The position numbers and the translations under genes were made by a program. A stretch of 64,000 bases of DNA, from NCBI RefSeq assembly GCF_001625305.1, contig NW_017803987.1, positions 651,028 to 715,027 on the forward strand, read 5' to 3'. Shown in pieces: positions 31,601 through 38,442 of this stretch (positions are counted from its first letter, which is position 1; each line of letters opens with the position of its first letter). Under the pieces are notes generated by a model. The model ran no database searches, was not told the origin of the DNA, and was given only the letters and a program-made list of their open reading frames with translations. This DNA is from Branchiostoma belcheri (Eukaryota; Chordata; Leptocardii; Amphioxiformes; Branchiostomatidae).

Positions 31601-33097
31601 AGCACCTCAGATCATTAAGGCTAAGGCCATAAACAACCCGGCGTGCAGGCCCGCGCGGGCAAATGGAGCTTCTCTGGCCGGCTACCTTCTCTTGCCAATT
31701 AATACCCTTTTGGGCCGATTTTTGTGATTTATTAAGCCCGCAAAAGACGTCTGGTGGAGACTACATAACCATGGTTGGCGGGCGTTCGGTAGCCCAAATT
31801 CGTGAATGCACTAAGGACGTCAGTATACACATCTGTGTATAATGTCCTTGGTGAATGTGTATGTGCCAGGACACACATATGAAGCAGTTTGAGAGTGCTA
31901 TTGCTTCTCACACACAAGTGTTTTATTACACCTTTTCACATATTTTATGCCATGTCAAAATGGCATTTTTTCCTATAGTCTATATTAACGTACCTCACAC
32001 TGAAATTCGTTGGCGGAACATTCGGAGCAGAACTTCTCGTCTGAGCCCCCCGGGCAGTCTGGTCTGCCGTTGCACCACAGGTAGGACGGGATGCACTGCC
32101 CCCCTCCCCAACAGTCGATACATCCACCTGACCCGCAATCCTTCTCATCCGAACCGCGAACACAGTCAACAACACCTGCAGGGAATATTCTTAGATGAAA
32201 AAAAGGTAGCCTTTATACCCTGGATGCCGCTAGCAATTACCTTCGGCAGCCAGGAGCCCCTTCATCCGCGGGTCTAAAAAAAATTACCACTACGGGGAGA
32301 CTAGCCCGGGAGGAGTTTGGCTGGCCCTCTCAAACAAACCCCTCGGGCTCAACTGCCCCGTAGCGGTATTTTACATAGGCGGGCGAAGGGCTCTTGGCTG
32401 CCGAAGGAAAACTGCTGACGGCCCGATACTAGTTATTTGGCATCCAGGGTATAGCCTCTACGGCTTCGAGAAGCGGCTGGAAAGAGTAGTAATTGGCCAA
32501 ATAACAGACAGATGATATGCCAGGAAGGTAGTCCAATGGGCCTGCTGAAGTGTATAGTTTGTAGATCTTTGTAACCTGGCGTCCAGTCTATCGCGGTTTG
32601 GGAGGGTTTTCTTCGGGGCTGCTGAAGCTCTTCTCCGCCCACCTGAGCTAGGTTCCCCGGTAAGGTAATTTTGCACGACGGGAGTTTGATTAGCCCCGCT
32701 GTAACAATGGGGTTTTAAATGCGCTACCTACTGACCGGGTTGATTGGTCTAGACCTTTTAGCCGAATCGGATTGTGAACTGGTGCCCGGCCGTTTGGCGT
32801 GGGTTCGATCCAAGGCCCGGAACCAGGAGTGTCTTTCTGTTTCTACTCTCTTAAGTCTTACACCACTACGATCCACTATCCCTGATACATACCGTCACAC
32901 CACGACTCGGCGGGTATGCAGATGCTGTCCAGTTGTTCCTCACACTTGGTCGGCCTATCCGGGGCGTTACAGATAGCCACAATGTACGTGCACTCTTCGT
33001 CCCCGGGACTCGCCCCTTCAGGACAGATCAGCTTGTCGGCCGCACACACGGACACCAAACACGCGCAGCACACCAACACAACCGCACCTGGCGCCAT
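18044..33097 (-). CDS. Gene B: LDLa/discoidin multimodular extracellular protein with C-terminal anchor-like tail
   Basis: Twenty coding exons, minus strand, 5' to 3': 33097-32893, 32175-31994, 29823-29613, 29350-29240, 28997-28881, 28249-28130, 27436-27323, 26586-26411, 25942-25787, 25211-25073, 24858-24674, 24187-24041, 23691-23553, 23149-23044, 22604-22528, 22260-21823, 21412-21293, 19197-19060, 18663-18253, 18135-18044. They sum to 3384 nt (1127 aa plus TAA) and every junction keeps frame. Order: signal peptide, LDLa x8, F5/8C x2, Cys-rich linker, LDLa x4 (one interrupted by a 7-unit repeat), EEGPR repeats, short hydrophobic C-terminus. Known: LDLa modules bind basic ligand patches with calcium; F5/8C domains bind lipid or glycan. 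Inference: cell-surface ligand-binding or scavenger-type protein. I do not recognise an orthologue. Confidence 0.88.
18253..18663 (-). CDS. Gene B exon 19: LDLa module 12 and EEGPR tandem repeat
   Basis: Begins by completing the last cysteine of the previous LDLa, then encodes CVPDNLICDGHADC and an acidic loop, then a linker of six 8-residue units of the form EEGPRxxQ (24-bp units, about 18290-18440). Ends SPEKQS. Charged, probably extended, serving as a stalk before the C-terminal anchor. Donor G/GTACTA. Confidence 0.87.
19060..19197 (-). CDS. Gene B exon 18: LDLa module 11
   Basis: Encodes WFGSCSYVCASVYGNASC then CDGLTDCLDGEDEQSC with a DGEDE calcium loop. Donor T/GTGAGT splits the final cysteine codon. 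Acceptor TGATACAG. Confidence 0.9.
19198..21292. other. Intron 17 of gene B
   Basis: About 2.1 kb. A SINE fragment of the 8215-8392 family lies at 19375-19430 (GGGAAGTCGTGTAAAGTATC). A GC-rich block with a TTCGGCTGGCGCAGCCGAA palindrome at 20949-20967 is probably a decayed transposon. I see no exon in 19440-20940. Confidence 0.55.
21293..21412 (-). CDS. Gene B exon 17: LDLa module 10
   Basis: Encodes ECVLQCETESGDPCIPARW then CDDTEDCLGGEDEQGC, a six-cysteine LDLa with a GGEDE loop. Acceptor GGCGGCAG, donor G/GTAAGT. Confidence 0.9.
21450..21710 (+). mobile_element. Dispersed nonautonomous repeat (TTCGGTAAACAT family), copy in gene B
   Basis: Matches 7703-7985: GGTAACAATTGCAAAGCAAA, ATGGTCTGCTCTGTAAATTC, ATTGCAACATGATGTAACCC, TTTTCCTTCGGTAAACATG. 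Lies in intron 16 of gene B, opposite orientation to the gene. Confidence 0.75.
21823..22260 (-). CDS. Gene B exon 16: LDLa module 9 split by a 10-residue tandem repeat
   Basis: Starts IDSQFNECRYTLEDFESG, then a Gly/Pro/Ser-rich insert with seven near-identical 30-bp units (21929-22138) encoding PGLSGGFEQV or PVPSGGIEQV, then a basic RRKRALEKFHD and the C-terminal half of an LDLa, ACDGIIDCSTGKDEDNC. RRKR looks like a furin site. Acceptor is GATGAAG/AAATC (weak tract, chosen because it alone keeps frame); donor G/GTAAGT. Confidence 0.83.
22528..22604 (-). CDS. Gene B exon 15: cysteine-rich linker
   Basis: Encodes PVCEEILEAECGVVSNVKFD then ELGCYG. Enters in phase 2 and leaves in phase 1, which fixes the otherwise weak exon 14 donor. 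Three cysteines; no known family recognised. Confidence 0.75.
23044..23149 (-). CDS. Gene B exon 14: cysteine-rich linker
   Basis: Encodes GCADHAVLCAGRCQPKGRLC then SLLGRCVPSKYQHGN, five cysteines in 35 residues. Acceptor CATCTAG, donor AACAA/GTAAAT, phase 2. Possibly an LDLa derivative, but lacking the DGSDE loop. Confidence 0.7.
23212..23530. repeat. Intronic minisatellite, about 41-bp unit
   Basis: Eight or nine copies of CACCTGTCCTTGGTGCTGAA followed by CACCATCCACACAC-type spacers. The same CTGTCCTTGGTGCTGA core occurs singly at about 8917 and, inverted, at about 62219. In intron 13 of gene B. False Cys/Trp-rich frames run through it. Confidence 0.9.
23553..24858 (-). CDS. Gene B exons 11-13: second discoidin (F5/8 type C) domain
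   Basis: Exons 24858-24674, 24187-24041 and 23691-23553. The domain starts SLVVSEYDMSASSRTDGSYP with the exposed-loop region and AAWSPDPALRSIPWLQ, continues with ALYRVAGVITQGAYNLDHWV and YKLEFSPD, and ends VFEGNTDNQRYVRNLLDNP and ALRVQVLVMQ. The intron positions (after WLQ, and before VFEGN) match those in the first discoidin domain, which shows a tandem domain duplication. It lacks the two terminal cysteines of classical F5/8C domains. Confidence 0.87.
24203..24545. mobile_element. TIR MITE, AAGGCCACACC family, copy 2 (3' end lost)
   Basis: Starts AAGGCCACACCAAATTAATT with ATGGATGATATCCTCTGAAG and shares GTCACCACCTCCGTATTGTC and CAGGCCTAGAGCCAGGCC with 34955-35385. The right TIR is replaced by a GA run and a gap. 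Intron 11 of gene B. Confidence 0.8.
24547..24626. repeat. (GA)n microsatellite with a 20-base assembly gap
   Basis: GA repeat at 24547-24591 and 24613-24626; bases 24593-24612 are N. Repeat length is therefore unreliable. Confidence 0.95.
25073..26586 (-). CDS. Gene B exons 8-10: first discoidin (F5/8 type C) domain
   Basis: Exons 26586-26411, 25942-25787 and 25211-25073. Sequence begins PVGMASRYIPDHAVTASSEL, then ATSCWAPREAENQWIQ joined to VDFGKTTNVTGVIISGGSQS, WVTSFTLAFSTDGARWEPYT, VFPGNRDRHRKVSRPLDHPV, ARYIRLYPTGYQGWVALNME. These are the hallmark strands of F5/8C domains (WIQVD, W-V-T, GNxD, ARYIRLYP, ALNMEVY). The exon 8 donor GTCCTG is weak, but it is the site that restores WIQ-VDFG. 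Confidence 0.92.
25597..25650. repeat. (GT)n/(GTAT)n microsatellite
   Basis: Intron 9 of gene B; flanked by further GT-rich sequence to about 25740. Confidence 0.9.
26005..26190. repeat. Dispersed repeat (CATCCAGTCTATCGTGG family), copy 1
   Basis: CCAGTCTATCG, TTCTTCGGGGCTGC, GCCTGAGCTAGGTTCCCC and GGGAGTTTGATTAG recur at 32572-32700. Intron 8 of gene B. Confidence 0.7.
26849..27253. mobile_element. TIR MITE, AAGGCCACACC family, copy 3
   Basis: Begins AAGGCCATGTTGATTTGATT with ATGGATGACACTC and ends GCGCGCGGATGTCATC and CATGGCCT. Both termini are present; no coding sequence. Intron 7 of gene B. Confidence 0.78.
27323..27436 (-). CDS. Gene B exon 7: LDLa module 8
   Basis: Encodes GCNAARQFRCPDGSCLSERD then LCNRREDCSGGEDEMDCG: six cysteines, GGEDE loop. 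Acceptor CCACATAG, donor G/GTAACT, phase 1-1. Confidence 0.93.
27481..27685 (+). mobile_element. Dispersed repeat with CCGTCCGGAGGTC hairpin, copy 1
   Basis: GAAGGAGGTCAGGACCTCC is itself a hairpin, followed by GGACGGAGTGTTGTGAGTAG and ACGCCGTCTGCGGGCATGCC and CGCGGTCAATGTAAT. An inverted copy is at 31203-31406, which ends in AATAAACCATTCATTCAT, so the family is probably a retroelement with a CATT tail. Confidence 0.75.
27819..27857 (-). ncRNA. Hammerhead ribozyme core (Penelope-like type)
   Basis: Reading the minus strand from 27857: GCC, CTGATGA (27854-27848 overlapping the stem edge), stem II GATGAC/GTCATC with loop AGACG (27846-27830), GAAA (27829-27826), ACGT and the cleavage triplet GTC (27824-27822), then GGC, which pairs with GCC as stem I. 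All core residues of the hammerhead fold are present. The self-complementary ACGT and minimal stem III fit the dimer-type motifs known from Penelope-like retroelements. It lies in intron 6 of gene B and is in the sense orientation of that gene. Activity is not shown. Confidence 0.72.
28130..28249 (-). CDS. Gene B exon 6: LDLa module 7
   Basis: Encodes PCNDMQFQCDDGSCLTQYLV then CDEVANCPSGEEEINC: six cysteines, with GEEE in place of DGSDE, so calcium coordination is probably kept. Acceptor CGTCACAG, donor G/GTAGGA. Confidence 0.92.
28627..28755. repeat. GA-rich polypurine tract
   Basis: About 130 nt almost purely A/G on the + strand, with mirror-like GGGAGAGAGAGGG segments, in intron 5 of gene B. 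Not coding. Confidence 0.9.
28881..28997 (-). CDS. Gene B exon 5: LDLa module 6
   Basis: Encodes TCEERRMWECPGGECIDPSS then VCDGDKDCSLREDERNC. The loop has REDE instead of DGSDE. Acceptor GTCTACAG, donor C/GTAAGT. Confidence 0.92.
29044..29217. mobile_element. Short nonautonomous element (TAGTCTCTACCAGACT family)
   Basis: Starts TTAGTCTCTACCAGACTAAC; related starts at 17351, 25985 and, inverted, at 33330, and the fold-back element at 31420-31770 begins with the same TAGTCTCCACCAGAC. No coding capacity. Confidence 0.5.
29240..29350 (-). CDS. Gene B exon 4: LDLa module 5
   Basis: Encodes ECTSAEFRCETSLQCVPSAA then CDGIDDCGDGSDELLC, a textbook LDLa. Acceptor CCAAACAG, donor A/GTAAGT. Confidence 0.94.
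29613..29823 (-). CDS. Gene B exon 3: end of LDLa module 3 and module 4
   Basis: Enters in phase 0 with SSSICVPWSRVCDAVNDCGD and GSDETC, completing module 3 from exon 2, then PWCLPGEYACGSGMCVSDSA and CDGVEDCDDDSDEARC as module 4. Acceptor TGTCTAG, donor G/GTGAGA. Confidence 0.92.
29930..30040. repeat. CGTAA-rich repeat, copy 2
   Basis: GCATGCCCTTTTTCGTAAGG, GCGTAATCAGGCC and CAACGTAATCCGTAAT; related to 4015-4310. Intron 2 of gene B. Confidence 0.55.
30041..31202. other. Intron 2 of gene B, unassigned, with a LINE-like 3' end and (ATT)n tail
   Basis: At 30775-30854 CAATTCAGCCGTAAGGCTGC, CACGGGTACTGTTTGG and AATAAAAACCATTT lead into an ATT microsatellite, the look of a retroelement 3' end. 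The block 30955-31090 shows weak similarity to the repeat that follows at 31203. Confidence 0.5.
31203..31406 (-). mobile_element. Dispersed repeat with CCGTCCGGAGGTC hairpin, copy 2
   Basis: Reverse complement of 27481-27685 over about 200 bp (ATTACATTGACCGCG, GGGCATGCCCGCAGACGGCG, CTCCGTCCGGAGGTCCTGAC). Followed by AATAAACCATTCATTCAT. Both copies lie in introns of gene B. Confidence 0.75.
31420..31770. mobile_element. Fold-back (long-TIR) element
   Basis: Left arm TAGTCTCCACCAGACTTCTT, then AATCGGCCTAAAAGGGTATT and GCAAGAGAAGGTAGCCGGCC; the right arm is its reverse complement (GGCCGGCTACCTTCTCTTGC to GTCTGGTGGAGACTA). Arms are about 110-120 bp, with a spacer of about 120 bp. No coding sequence. 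Intron 2 of gene B. Confidence 0.85.
31994..32175 (-). CDS. Gene B exon 2: end of LDLa 1, LDLa 2, start of LDLa 3
   Basis: Encodes GVVDCVRGSDEKDC (end of module 1), GCIDCWGGGQCIPSYLWC and NGRPDCPGGSDEKFC (module 2), and SECSANEFQCE (start of module 3). Enters in phase 1 and leaves in phase 0, unlike the one-exon modules that follow. Acceptor CCCTGCAG, donor GAG/GTACGT. Confidence 0.92.
32204..32463. mobile_element. Fold-back element in intron 1 of gene B
   Basis: The left end (GTAGCCTTTATACCCTGGAT, CCTTCGGCAGCCAGGAGCCC) is mirrored by the right end (GGGCTCTTGGCTGCCGAAGG, ATCCAGGGTATAGCCTCTAC). About 260 bp, arms about 100 bp, no coding content. Confidence 0.8.
32572..32700. repeat. Dispersed repeat (CATCCAGTCTATCGTGG family), copy 2
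   Basis: GCGTCCAGTCTATCGCGG, TTCTTCGGGGCTGCTGAAGC, CACCTGAGCTAGGTTCCCC and GGGAGTTTGATTAG match 26005-26135 in order and orientation. Intron 1 of gene B. Confidence 0.7.
32738..32822 (+). mobile_element. tRNA-like SINE head (low confidence)
   Basis: GGGTTGATTGGTCTAGACC could serve as an A box and GTGGGTTCGATCC as a B box, 45 bp apart. The arms do not fold into a convincing tRNA, so this is read as a tRNA-derived SINE head, not a tRNA gene. Confidence 0.35.
32893..33097 (-). CDS. Gene B exon 1: signal peptide and start of LDLa 1
   Basis: Starts MAPGAVVLVCCACLVSVCAA, a signal peptide with cleavage likely after VCA, followed by CPEGASPGDEECTYIVAIC and CEEQLDSICIPAESWCDG. The ATG at 33097 is in a good context (GACC before it). 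Donor G/GTATGT, phase 1. Confidence 0.9.
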
Positions 33098-33099
33098 GG

Positions 33100-33800
33100 T
33101 CGGTGCAAAATGAACGTGTCACGATATACTATACACTATACCTTAGCCTCTAACACGCTCTTTGAGCTAATGAAAAAATAGTGATCATGAAAATTGGCCA
33201 AATTCAGTGGAAGAATAGTACTCAATACTCCAGAGGAAAAAGTTGTATGTATTCAAGTGTAGCTGACGTGTATTATCCATATATTTTGGCACATTTTGGC
33301 TGTTTGTTTTGCAGTCCAAGTACAAGTAGTCTGGTAGAGACTATTACATCAAAAATGTTAAGCACACTGAGCGCTCTTTCGAAGTAATGAACAAGTTGTA
33401 AAATATGTTTGCGAGTGTTTGGAACATTGCTGGGGTTACGACTGAAGGATAAACCTAGGATTGCTTCGCATATCTCCAAGCAGATGCAGGGTCTGGTTCA
33501 GTGTTTTTCCCGTATTTTTTCTGCGTCTTTCCAGTATCCCCCGCTTTTCAACGTACAAGTGTGGGGTATATGCATGGGGTGTGTCTGCCTGAAATATGAA
33601 GAAAGAGCAACTTATCGTTGCAAGTGTGCTGTGTCACTATTGTAAATAGTCTGTTGATTAAATTTCGCATCAAAAGAAACAACAAATAAATATTTCATGA
33701 CTTCTCTACAAACCATGAATTGATATTGTGGTGCGTGCCGCGCTACATCAAATTAGTGGAATTCGGTTTATTAAAAAGCTTGCTCGAATTGTTTTTGAAA
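33100..33800. other. Presumed 5' flank of gene B
   Basis: The first about 50 bp upstream of 33097 include CACTATACC/TATAG-type AT-rich DNA, but no firm TATA box is called. An inverted TAGTCTGGTAGAGACTA end lies at 33328-33345. No gene seen. Confidence 0.5.
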
Positions 33801-33833
33801 GGCTGCGTATGTGGCGGTGTGTGTGTGCAAGTT

Positions 33834-33835
<2 letters not shown>

Positions 33836-33889
<54 letters not shown>

Positions 33890-34010
33890 CGTGTGTTAGT
33901 GAGTGCGTGTGTCTGTGTGTGTGTGTGTGTGTGCGTGCTTGCGTGCGTGTGTGCGTGTGTTGTGTGTGTGTGTGTGTGTGTATTGTGTGTGTGTGTGTGT
34001 GTTGTGTTTG
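33836..34010. repeat. (GT)n microsatellite at the head of zinc-finger unit 1
   Basis: Long GT tract with GTGCGT interruptions. The same position in units 2 (38165-38210) and 3 (42432-42500) also has GT repeats, so the repeat is part of the duplicated segment. Confidence 0.9.
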
Positions 34011-34013
34011 GAG

Positions 34014-34248
34014 GACAATCACTATTTCCGACTTCTGAACTCCGAATGCACCAAAGGTCACCAAAGGTCAATAGCCGAAAACACATAATACTTCCGGGTT
34101 AACCAACCGCGACTTCCTGTTTCCTGAGAGAGGCAAACGGCGTGGTCGAGAGAGTGTTCCATCCTTTCAAAGATCACGATATTCACCGTAAAGATTGTTA
34201 GAGCCGGCTGGCGTTTCGTGTGCAAGGATAGGCTTCAACTGTGTTCAG
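34014..34248 (+). promoter_or_regulatory. Promoter/first noncoding exon of zinc-finger gene 1
   Basis: The block CACTATTTCCGACTTCTGAA, ACTTCCGGGTTAACCAACCG, GACTTCCTGTTTCCTGAGAG, GGCTGGCGTTTCGTGTGCAA and GTTCAG/GTAAGA is present three times in the window at the same position relative to each zinc-finger unit. ACTTCCGG and CTTCCTG are ETS-like sites. The donor after 34248 would splice to the acceptor at 35622. The transcription start is not located. Confidence 0.65.
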
Positions 34249-34954
34249 GTAAGAGGGATCAATGTATTTTGAAAACCAACGGTTCTAGATTTCGATTATA
34301 AAGATTATAAAATAAATTTTTGATGCTGCCACGTCTTGTAGGGGTCCCGTTATAAAAAAAATGCCTGTTTCTGTCGTCTGTGGCTGTTGAAAAATGGACC
34401 ATACTTTAGGGGAGGAAGTTTTAGAAAACATTCGTTTGAAAGATTGCTATTTTAGGCACGAAAACTGAGGGAGAACAGTATAGGAATGTATAAGATAACA
34501 CAAACAAAAGGGTCATGAGGGGTTTACAGAAGTTCGTCTATTTGATTTTTAGGCTATTCTTTCTAAGACTAGTGTATCTAAGTGATAACACCTATATACA
34601 CATAGTTCATAGGCGTAAGATAAATTTATACTCGTATAAAGGGCGGCGCAGTTGATATATAAATATACTTTATAAGGTATTCTCAAAGCCCCTTCGTCCG
34701 CCCCGTAGCCGGAAACTTCCCGCCATTTTGACATCTGGTATTTATTATGGAGTGTATGGAATTTTGCGGGGCTGTTCAGTAATAGTTGCTAATGCCCCCA
34801 ATGTAAATCTAGGTCTTTACAGTATGGCAAGTTTGGGGAGGGTTCACTATTTGTCAATATGCTTAATGTCAGCAGATACATAAAATCTAACAAAAAGGTT
34901 CATATTATCAAAGTGTATGTGTCAGCTTGGTAACCCTCATACCCACAAAAAAGT

Positions 34955-35385
34955 AAGGTCTTTATTTTATGGATGTCATCCTCTGAAGACCCCCAAACTA
35001 GGCGAATAAAACAAAATTCCGGCCAAAAATAAAATACTACTAAACCTCAGGAATACAAATTTATTGTGAATTTGCCGCAGTATAGTATACATAGTGACGT
35101 ATACGTAGCCGGCACATGCTAGCTTTTTGCGGATCTGCGGAGTTTATGAAACAGCACTGTATGTATGTACTGAATTCTTGAGTCATGGAGCTTCGGTAGC
35201 ATATGGGTGCCATCCTCCAGAGTTACCACCTCCGTATTGTTGCTAACTATAATGGACTGCTGGGTAGCAGGCCTAGAGCCAGGCCAGAGCCTTTTTTTCT
35301 TCTTTTTTTCTGAGAACAGGCGAAAATCAATGCGCGTGCGGATGTCATCCATAGAATCAAGGGTAAAATTAAGTCAGTGTGGCTT
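34955..35385. mobile_element. TIR MITE, AAGGCCACACC family, copy 4
   Basis: Full-length copy in the intron of zinc-finger gene 1. Starts AAGGTCTTTATTTTATGG, with CATCCTCTGAAGACCCCCAA, and ends GGATGTCATCCAT and AGTGTGGCTT. The equivalent copy at 39199 in unit 2 shows it was inserted before the duplication. Confidence 0.85.
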
Positions 35386-35638
35386 AATGCCAAATGAACA
35401 AGCAAATTAGAATTTGACCAGAACAAAAAACAGAAACTTTGTGAGAGAACAACAGCCAATATATACAGTTGAGAACTGTAGACTGAAAAAGAAGGCAAAT
35501 GATTCGTCCTATGATCCAGAAAATTGCCATTTTTAAGTAGGGGCCCCAACAAACAAGTAACGCAACCATGAATCTGATGTGTGTTGCTTTAAAAAAAATG
35601 ATTGTTCAACTTGTCTCTACAGAACCAGATACACAAAG

Positions 35639-36655
35639 ATGGCAACAACAAACAACAAGCTGAGTTTGAGTATCAGGAGCAAGGCAAAGAAGGACTCTTC
35701 TGTGGTACCTACCAGAGGACAGAAACACTACAGTTGTGAGGAGTGCAGTAAGCAGTTCAATGAGCTGAGGGATCTAAAGAGACACATGCGCACTCACACA
35801 GGGGAGAAACCCTACAAGTGTGAGGAGTGTAGCAGGCAATTTCGTCAGCTGGTTCATCTGAAGACCCACATGCGGACTCATACTGGGGAAAAACCCTACA
35901 GATGTGAGGAGTGCAACAGGCAGTTCAGTGAGCTGGGTACCCTGAAGATGCATATACGGACTCATACAAGGGAGAAACCCTACAGATGTGAGGAGTGTAG
36001 TAGGCAGTTCAGTGAGCTGGGTAATCTGAAGAGACACATGCAGACTCACACGGGTGAGAAACCCTACAGGTGTGAGGAGTGCAGCAGGCAGTTCAGTGAG
36101 CTGGGTACCCTGAAAATCCACATGCGGACTCACACAGGTGAGCAGCCCTACAGATGTGAGGAGTGTAGCAGGCAGTTCAGTGAGCTGGGTAATCTGAAGA
36201 TTCACATGCGGACTCATACAGGGGAGAAACCCTATAGGTGTGAGGAGTGCAGCAGGCAGTTCCGTCAGTTGGGTAATCTGAAGGCACACATGCGGACTCA
36301 CACAGGGGAGAAACCCTATGGGTGTGAGGAGTGCAGCAAGCAGTTCAGTGAGCTGGGTAAACTGAAGAAACACATGCAAACTCACACTGGTGAGCAGCCC
36401 TACAGGTGTGAGGAGTGTAGCAGGCAGTTCAGTCAGTTGGGTAGCCTGAAGAAACACATGCGGACTCACACAGGTGAGAAACCCTACAGGTGTGAGGAGT
36501 GCAACAAGCAGTTCAGTCAGCTGGGTAATCTGAAGAGACACATGCGGACTCATACAGGTGAAAAACCCTACAGATGTGAGGAGTGCAGTAGGCAGTTTAG
36601 TGAGCTGGGTAGCCTGAAAATCCACATGCAGACTCACACAACCCTACAAGTGTGA
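35639..36655 (+). CDS. C2H2 zinc-finger protein 1 (11 fingers)
   Basis: 338 aa from one exon (acceptor TCTCTACAG at 35622). Starts [20 protein letters not shown], with no KRAB, BTB or other effector domain, then 11 fingers of 28 residues with TGEKP linkers. The consensus is [20 protein letters not shown]; variation is concentrated at helix positions -1, 3 and 6 (S/Q/R/E, N/T/S/K, I/K/T/R/A), the base-contact residues. Known: such arrays bind DNA in the nucleus. It ends THTTLQV-stop because 8 bp of the next linker (GGTGAGAA) are missing, which shifts the frame in a twelfth finger. Paralogue of 39888-41327. Confidence 0.95.
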   Translation: MATTNNKLSLSIRSKAKKDSSVVPTRGQKHYSCEECSKQFNELRDLKRHMRTHTGEKPYKCEECSRQFRQLVHLKTHMRTHTGEKPYRCEECNRQFSELGTLKMHIRTHTREKPYRCEECSRQFSELGNLKRHMQTHTGEKPYRCEECSRQFSELGTLKIHMRTHTGEQPYRCEECSRQFSELGNLKIHMRTHTGEKPYRCEECSRQFRQLGNLKAHMRTHTGEKPYGCEECSKQFSELGKLKKHMQTHTGEQPYRCEECSRQFSQLGSLKKHMRTHTGEKPYRCEECNKQFSQLGNLKRHMRTHTGEKPYRCEECSRQFSELGSLKIHMQTHTTLQV

Positions 36656-37620
36656 GGAGTGTAGCAGGCAGTACTAGTTCAGTCATCTGAGCCACCTAAA
36701 GATAGTCATATAGATTCACACAAGGGATACAACCTTAGAAGCAAGTTTGAGATCATAGTAGAATGTTGAACTTTATTCCAACACACAATTGTACAGGGAT
36801 CAAATTTTCAGTCGCGTTTGTCAGGATAATTAATGACCAATCACCTCACAACGTGATATCGCGACAGTTACGGTTTACAAACACGTGACCTTATTCACAC
36901 GAGAACTGATACGTGATGTGAGCAATTGATAAAAAATGCCACCATCTCTATTAATGAAGACTCAATGCTCTGATATATATGGCCTCCTTGATGCCTCTTA
37001 AAAAGTAGTCCTGTTCAGTGTCCAGTATTCTGACAACTTTGCTTTTTTTTGAGATCGTTGATGTTTAATTGTGGTGGCAATATTGTCTTGCAGGTATGTG
37101 TAGTAGTACTTGGATCTACTAGAGTACTACTAGTATTTGCAAGTGGATTTCCTACATTGAAATTTTTTAGGTTCCTAAGTAAGATTCGTAACACATTAGG
37201 TTTGTTTCATATTCAACATTATTCATGTTAACGTGCATGCTATTTTGTTACTTAAACTTATCTATTTAGTTACTTACTTAGCCCTGTTACTTAGCCTGGA
37301 ATAGTCTAATAGGTAGAATTATTTAGAGGTGTAATTGTTGGTTTTATTGTTTTGGTACATTGGTTTTTCATAAACATTGTTTACGTTAATGTGCATGCTA
37401 TTTTATTACTTAAGGATGTCAATTGTGATACTATAACCTGTTACTTAACTCTACATTTGACTGGAATATTCACATAGGTAGACTATGGAGGTCAAATTAT
37501 ACCTCCATGGGTAGACTTAGAGATGTTATTTTTGGTTTTATTGTTCTGGACATTTGTTCAAGTCTTTCTTTTTTCTTCAATAAAGTTGTTTGTTTGATGA
37601 ACACTTGTTTTGAGCAGGGC
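36656..37620 (+). other. 3' UTR and flank of zinc-finger gene 1
   Basis: Aligns with 41328-42300 over its length. Contains an AATAAA at 37578 (CTTCAATAAAGTTG), the likely poly(A) signal. The stretch 36760-37035 resembles the Penelope-like ends described at 41430-41735. Confidence 0.65.
36760..37035 (-). mobile_element. Penelope-like remnant in the 3' flank of zinc-finger gene 1
   Basis: Minus strand: CGCGACTGAAAATTTGATCC then TTGGAATAAAGTTCAAC; + strand: ATATATGGCCTCCTTGATGC and AGTCCTGTTCAGTGTCCAG. Same pieces at 41430-41735. The hammerhead part is more decayed here than at 41471-41500. Confidence 0.45.
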
Positions 37621-37744
37621 TCCAGACTAACTTTTTGACTTAGGTAAAGTCCAGGCTCATCCACTGAAGGATAAAATCCAACAGTAAGTTTGCTTACAAT
37701 TTGACAGAATATCAATGAATGTTTGACACCCAGGTAGAACTTTG

Positions 37745-38150
37745 AAATCCACAATTTGCTCCAAGTAATTACGCTAGGGGGCGCCAAAAGTCAAATTAGC
37801 GCCCTTGGACTCCAAGTTGGAGCAAATTGTGCACTGGCAAAAAACGCCCCTGCAATTCCAACGCAAGCTGCTAGAGACATCAAATTTACGTCACTTCATT
37901 CTTACCTTAACAGCTTTCAACCACATAAAAATCATGACCTTTGCATGTTTAGAACAGGAGATATAAAGCCCGGAAGGTCGGCTGCAGTATCAAAAAGCGC
38001 CGCTAGGGGGTGCCAAAAGTCAAATCAAGTGGCCCGCGTATTTTTTCAAAAGAGTAATGTCTCATGAATATTTGTACCAAGTTTGGTGCTTGTAAAGATT
38101 CCTCCAAAATTTGATGTTATCTGCTCCACTATTTTTTTAAATCGGTCCAA
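37745..38150. other. Spacer between zinc-finger units
   Basis: Contains two diverged copies of GGGGGCGCCAAAAGTCAAAT (37777 and 38004 regions) and GAATATTTGTACCAAGTTTG. No gene seen; probably an old repeat. Confidence 0.5.
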
Positions 38151-38151
38151 T

Positions 38152-38442
38152 GGTCTGCATATGTGGCGGTGTGTGTGAGTGTGTGTGTGTGTGAGTGTGT
38201 GTTTGTGTGTGGGACTACTATCACTATTTCCGACTTCTGAACTTGTTCATCTCATTAATAAGGCCAAAGGTCACATGGAAGCCGCAAACACAGAATACTT
38301 CCGGGTCAACCAACTGCGACTTCCTGTTTCCTGAGAGAGGCAAACGGCGTGGTCGACAGAGTTTTTCGTCCTTTCAAAGATCACGATCGTTTGAGAGAGC
38401 CGGCTGGCGTTTCGTGTGCAAGGATAGGCTTCAACTGTTCAG
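38152..38442 (+). promoter_or_regulatory. Promoter/first noncoding exon of zinc-finger gene 2
   Basis: Nearly identical to 34014-34248, from GCATATGTGGCGGTGTGTG to GGCTTCAACTGTTCAG/GTAAGA. The donor is after 38442; the acceptor is at 39866. Confidence 0.65.

Noticed and set aside
35774..36637. Long Leu/Thr-rich minus-strand open frame opposite zinc-finger gene 1
   Set aside because: Antisense shadow of the 84-bp finger repeat; periodicity follows the fingers and no independent signal exists.
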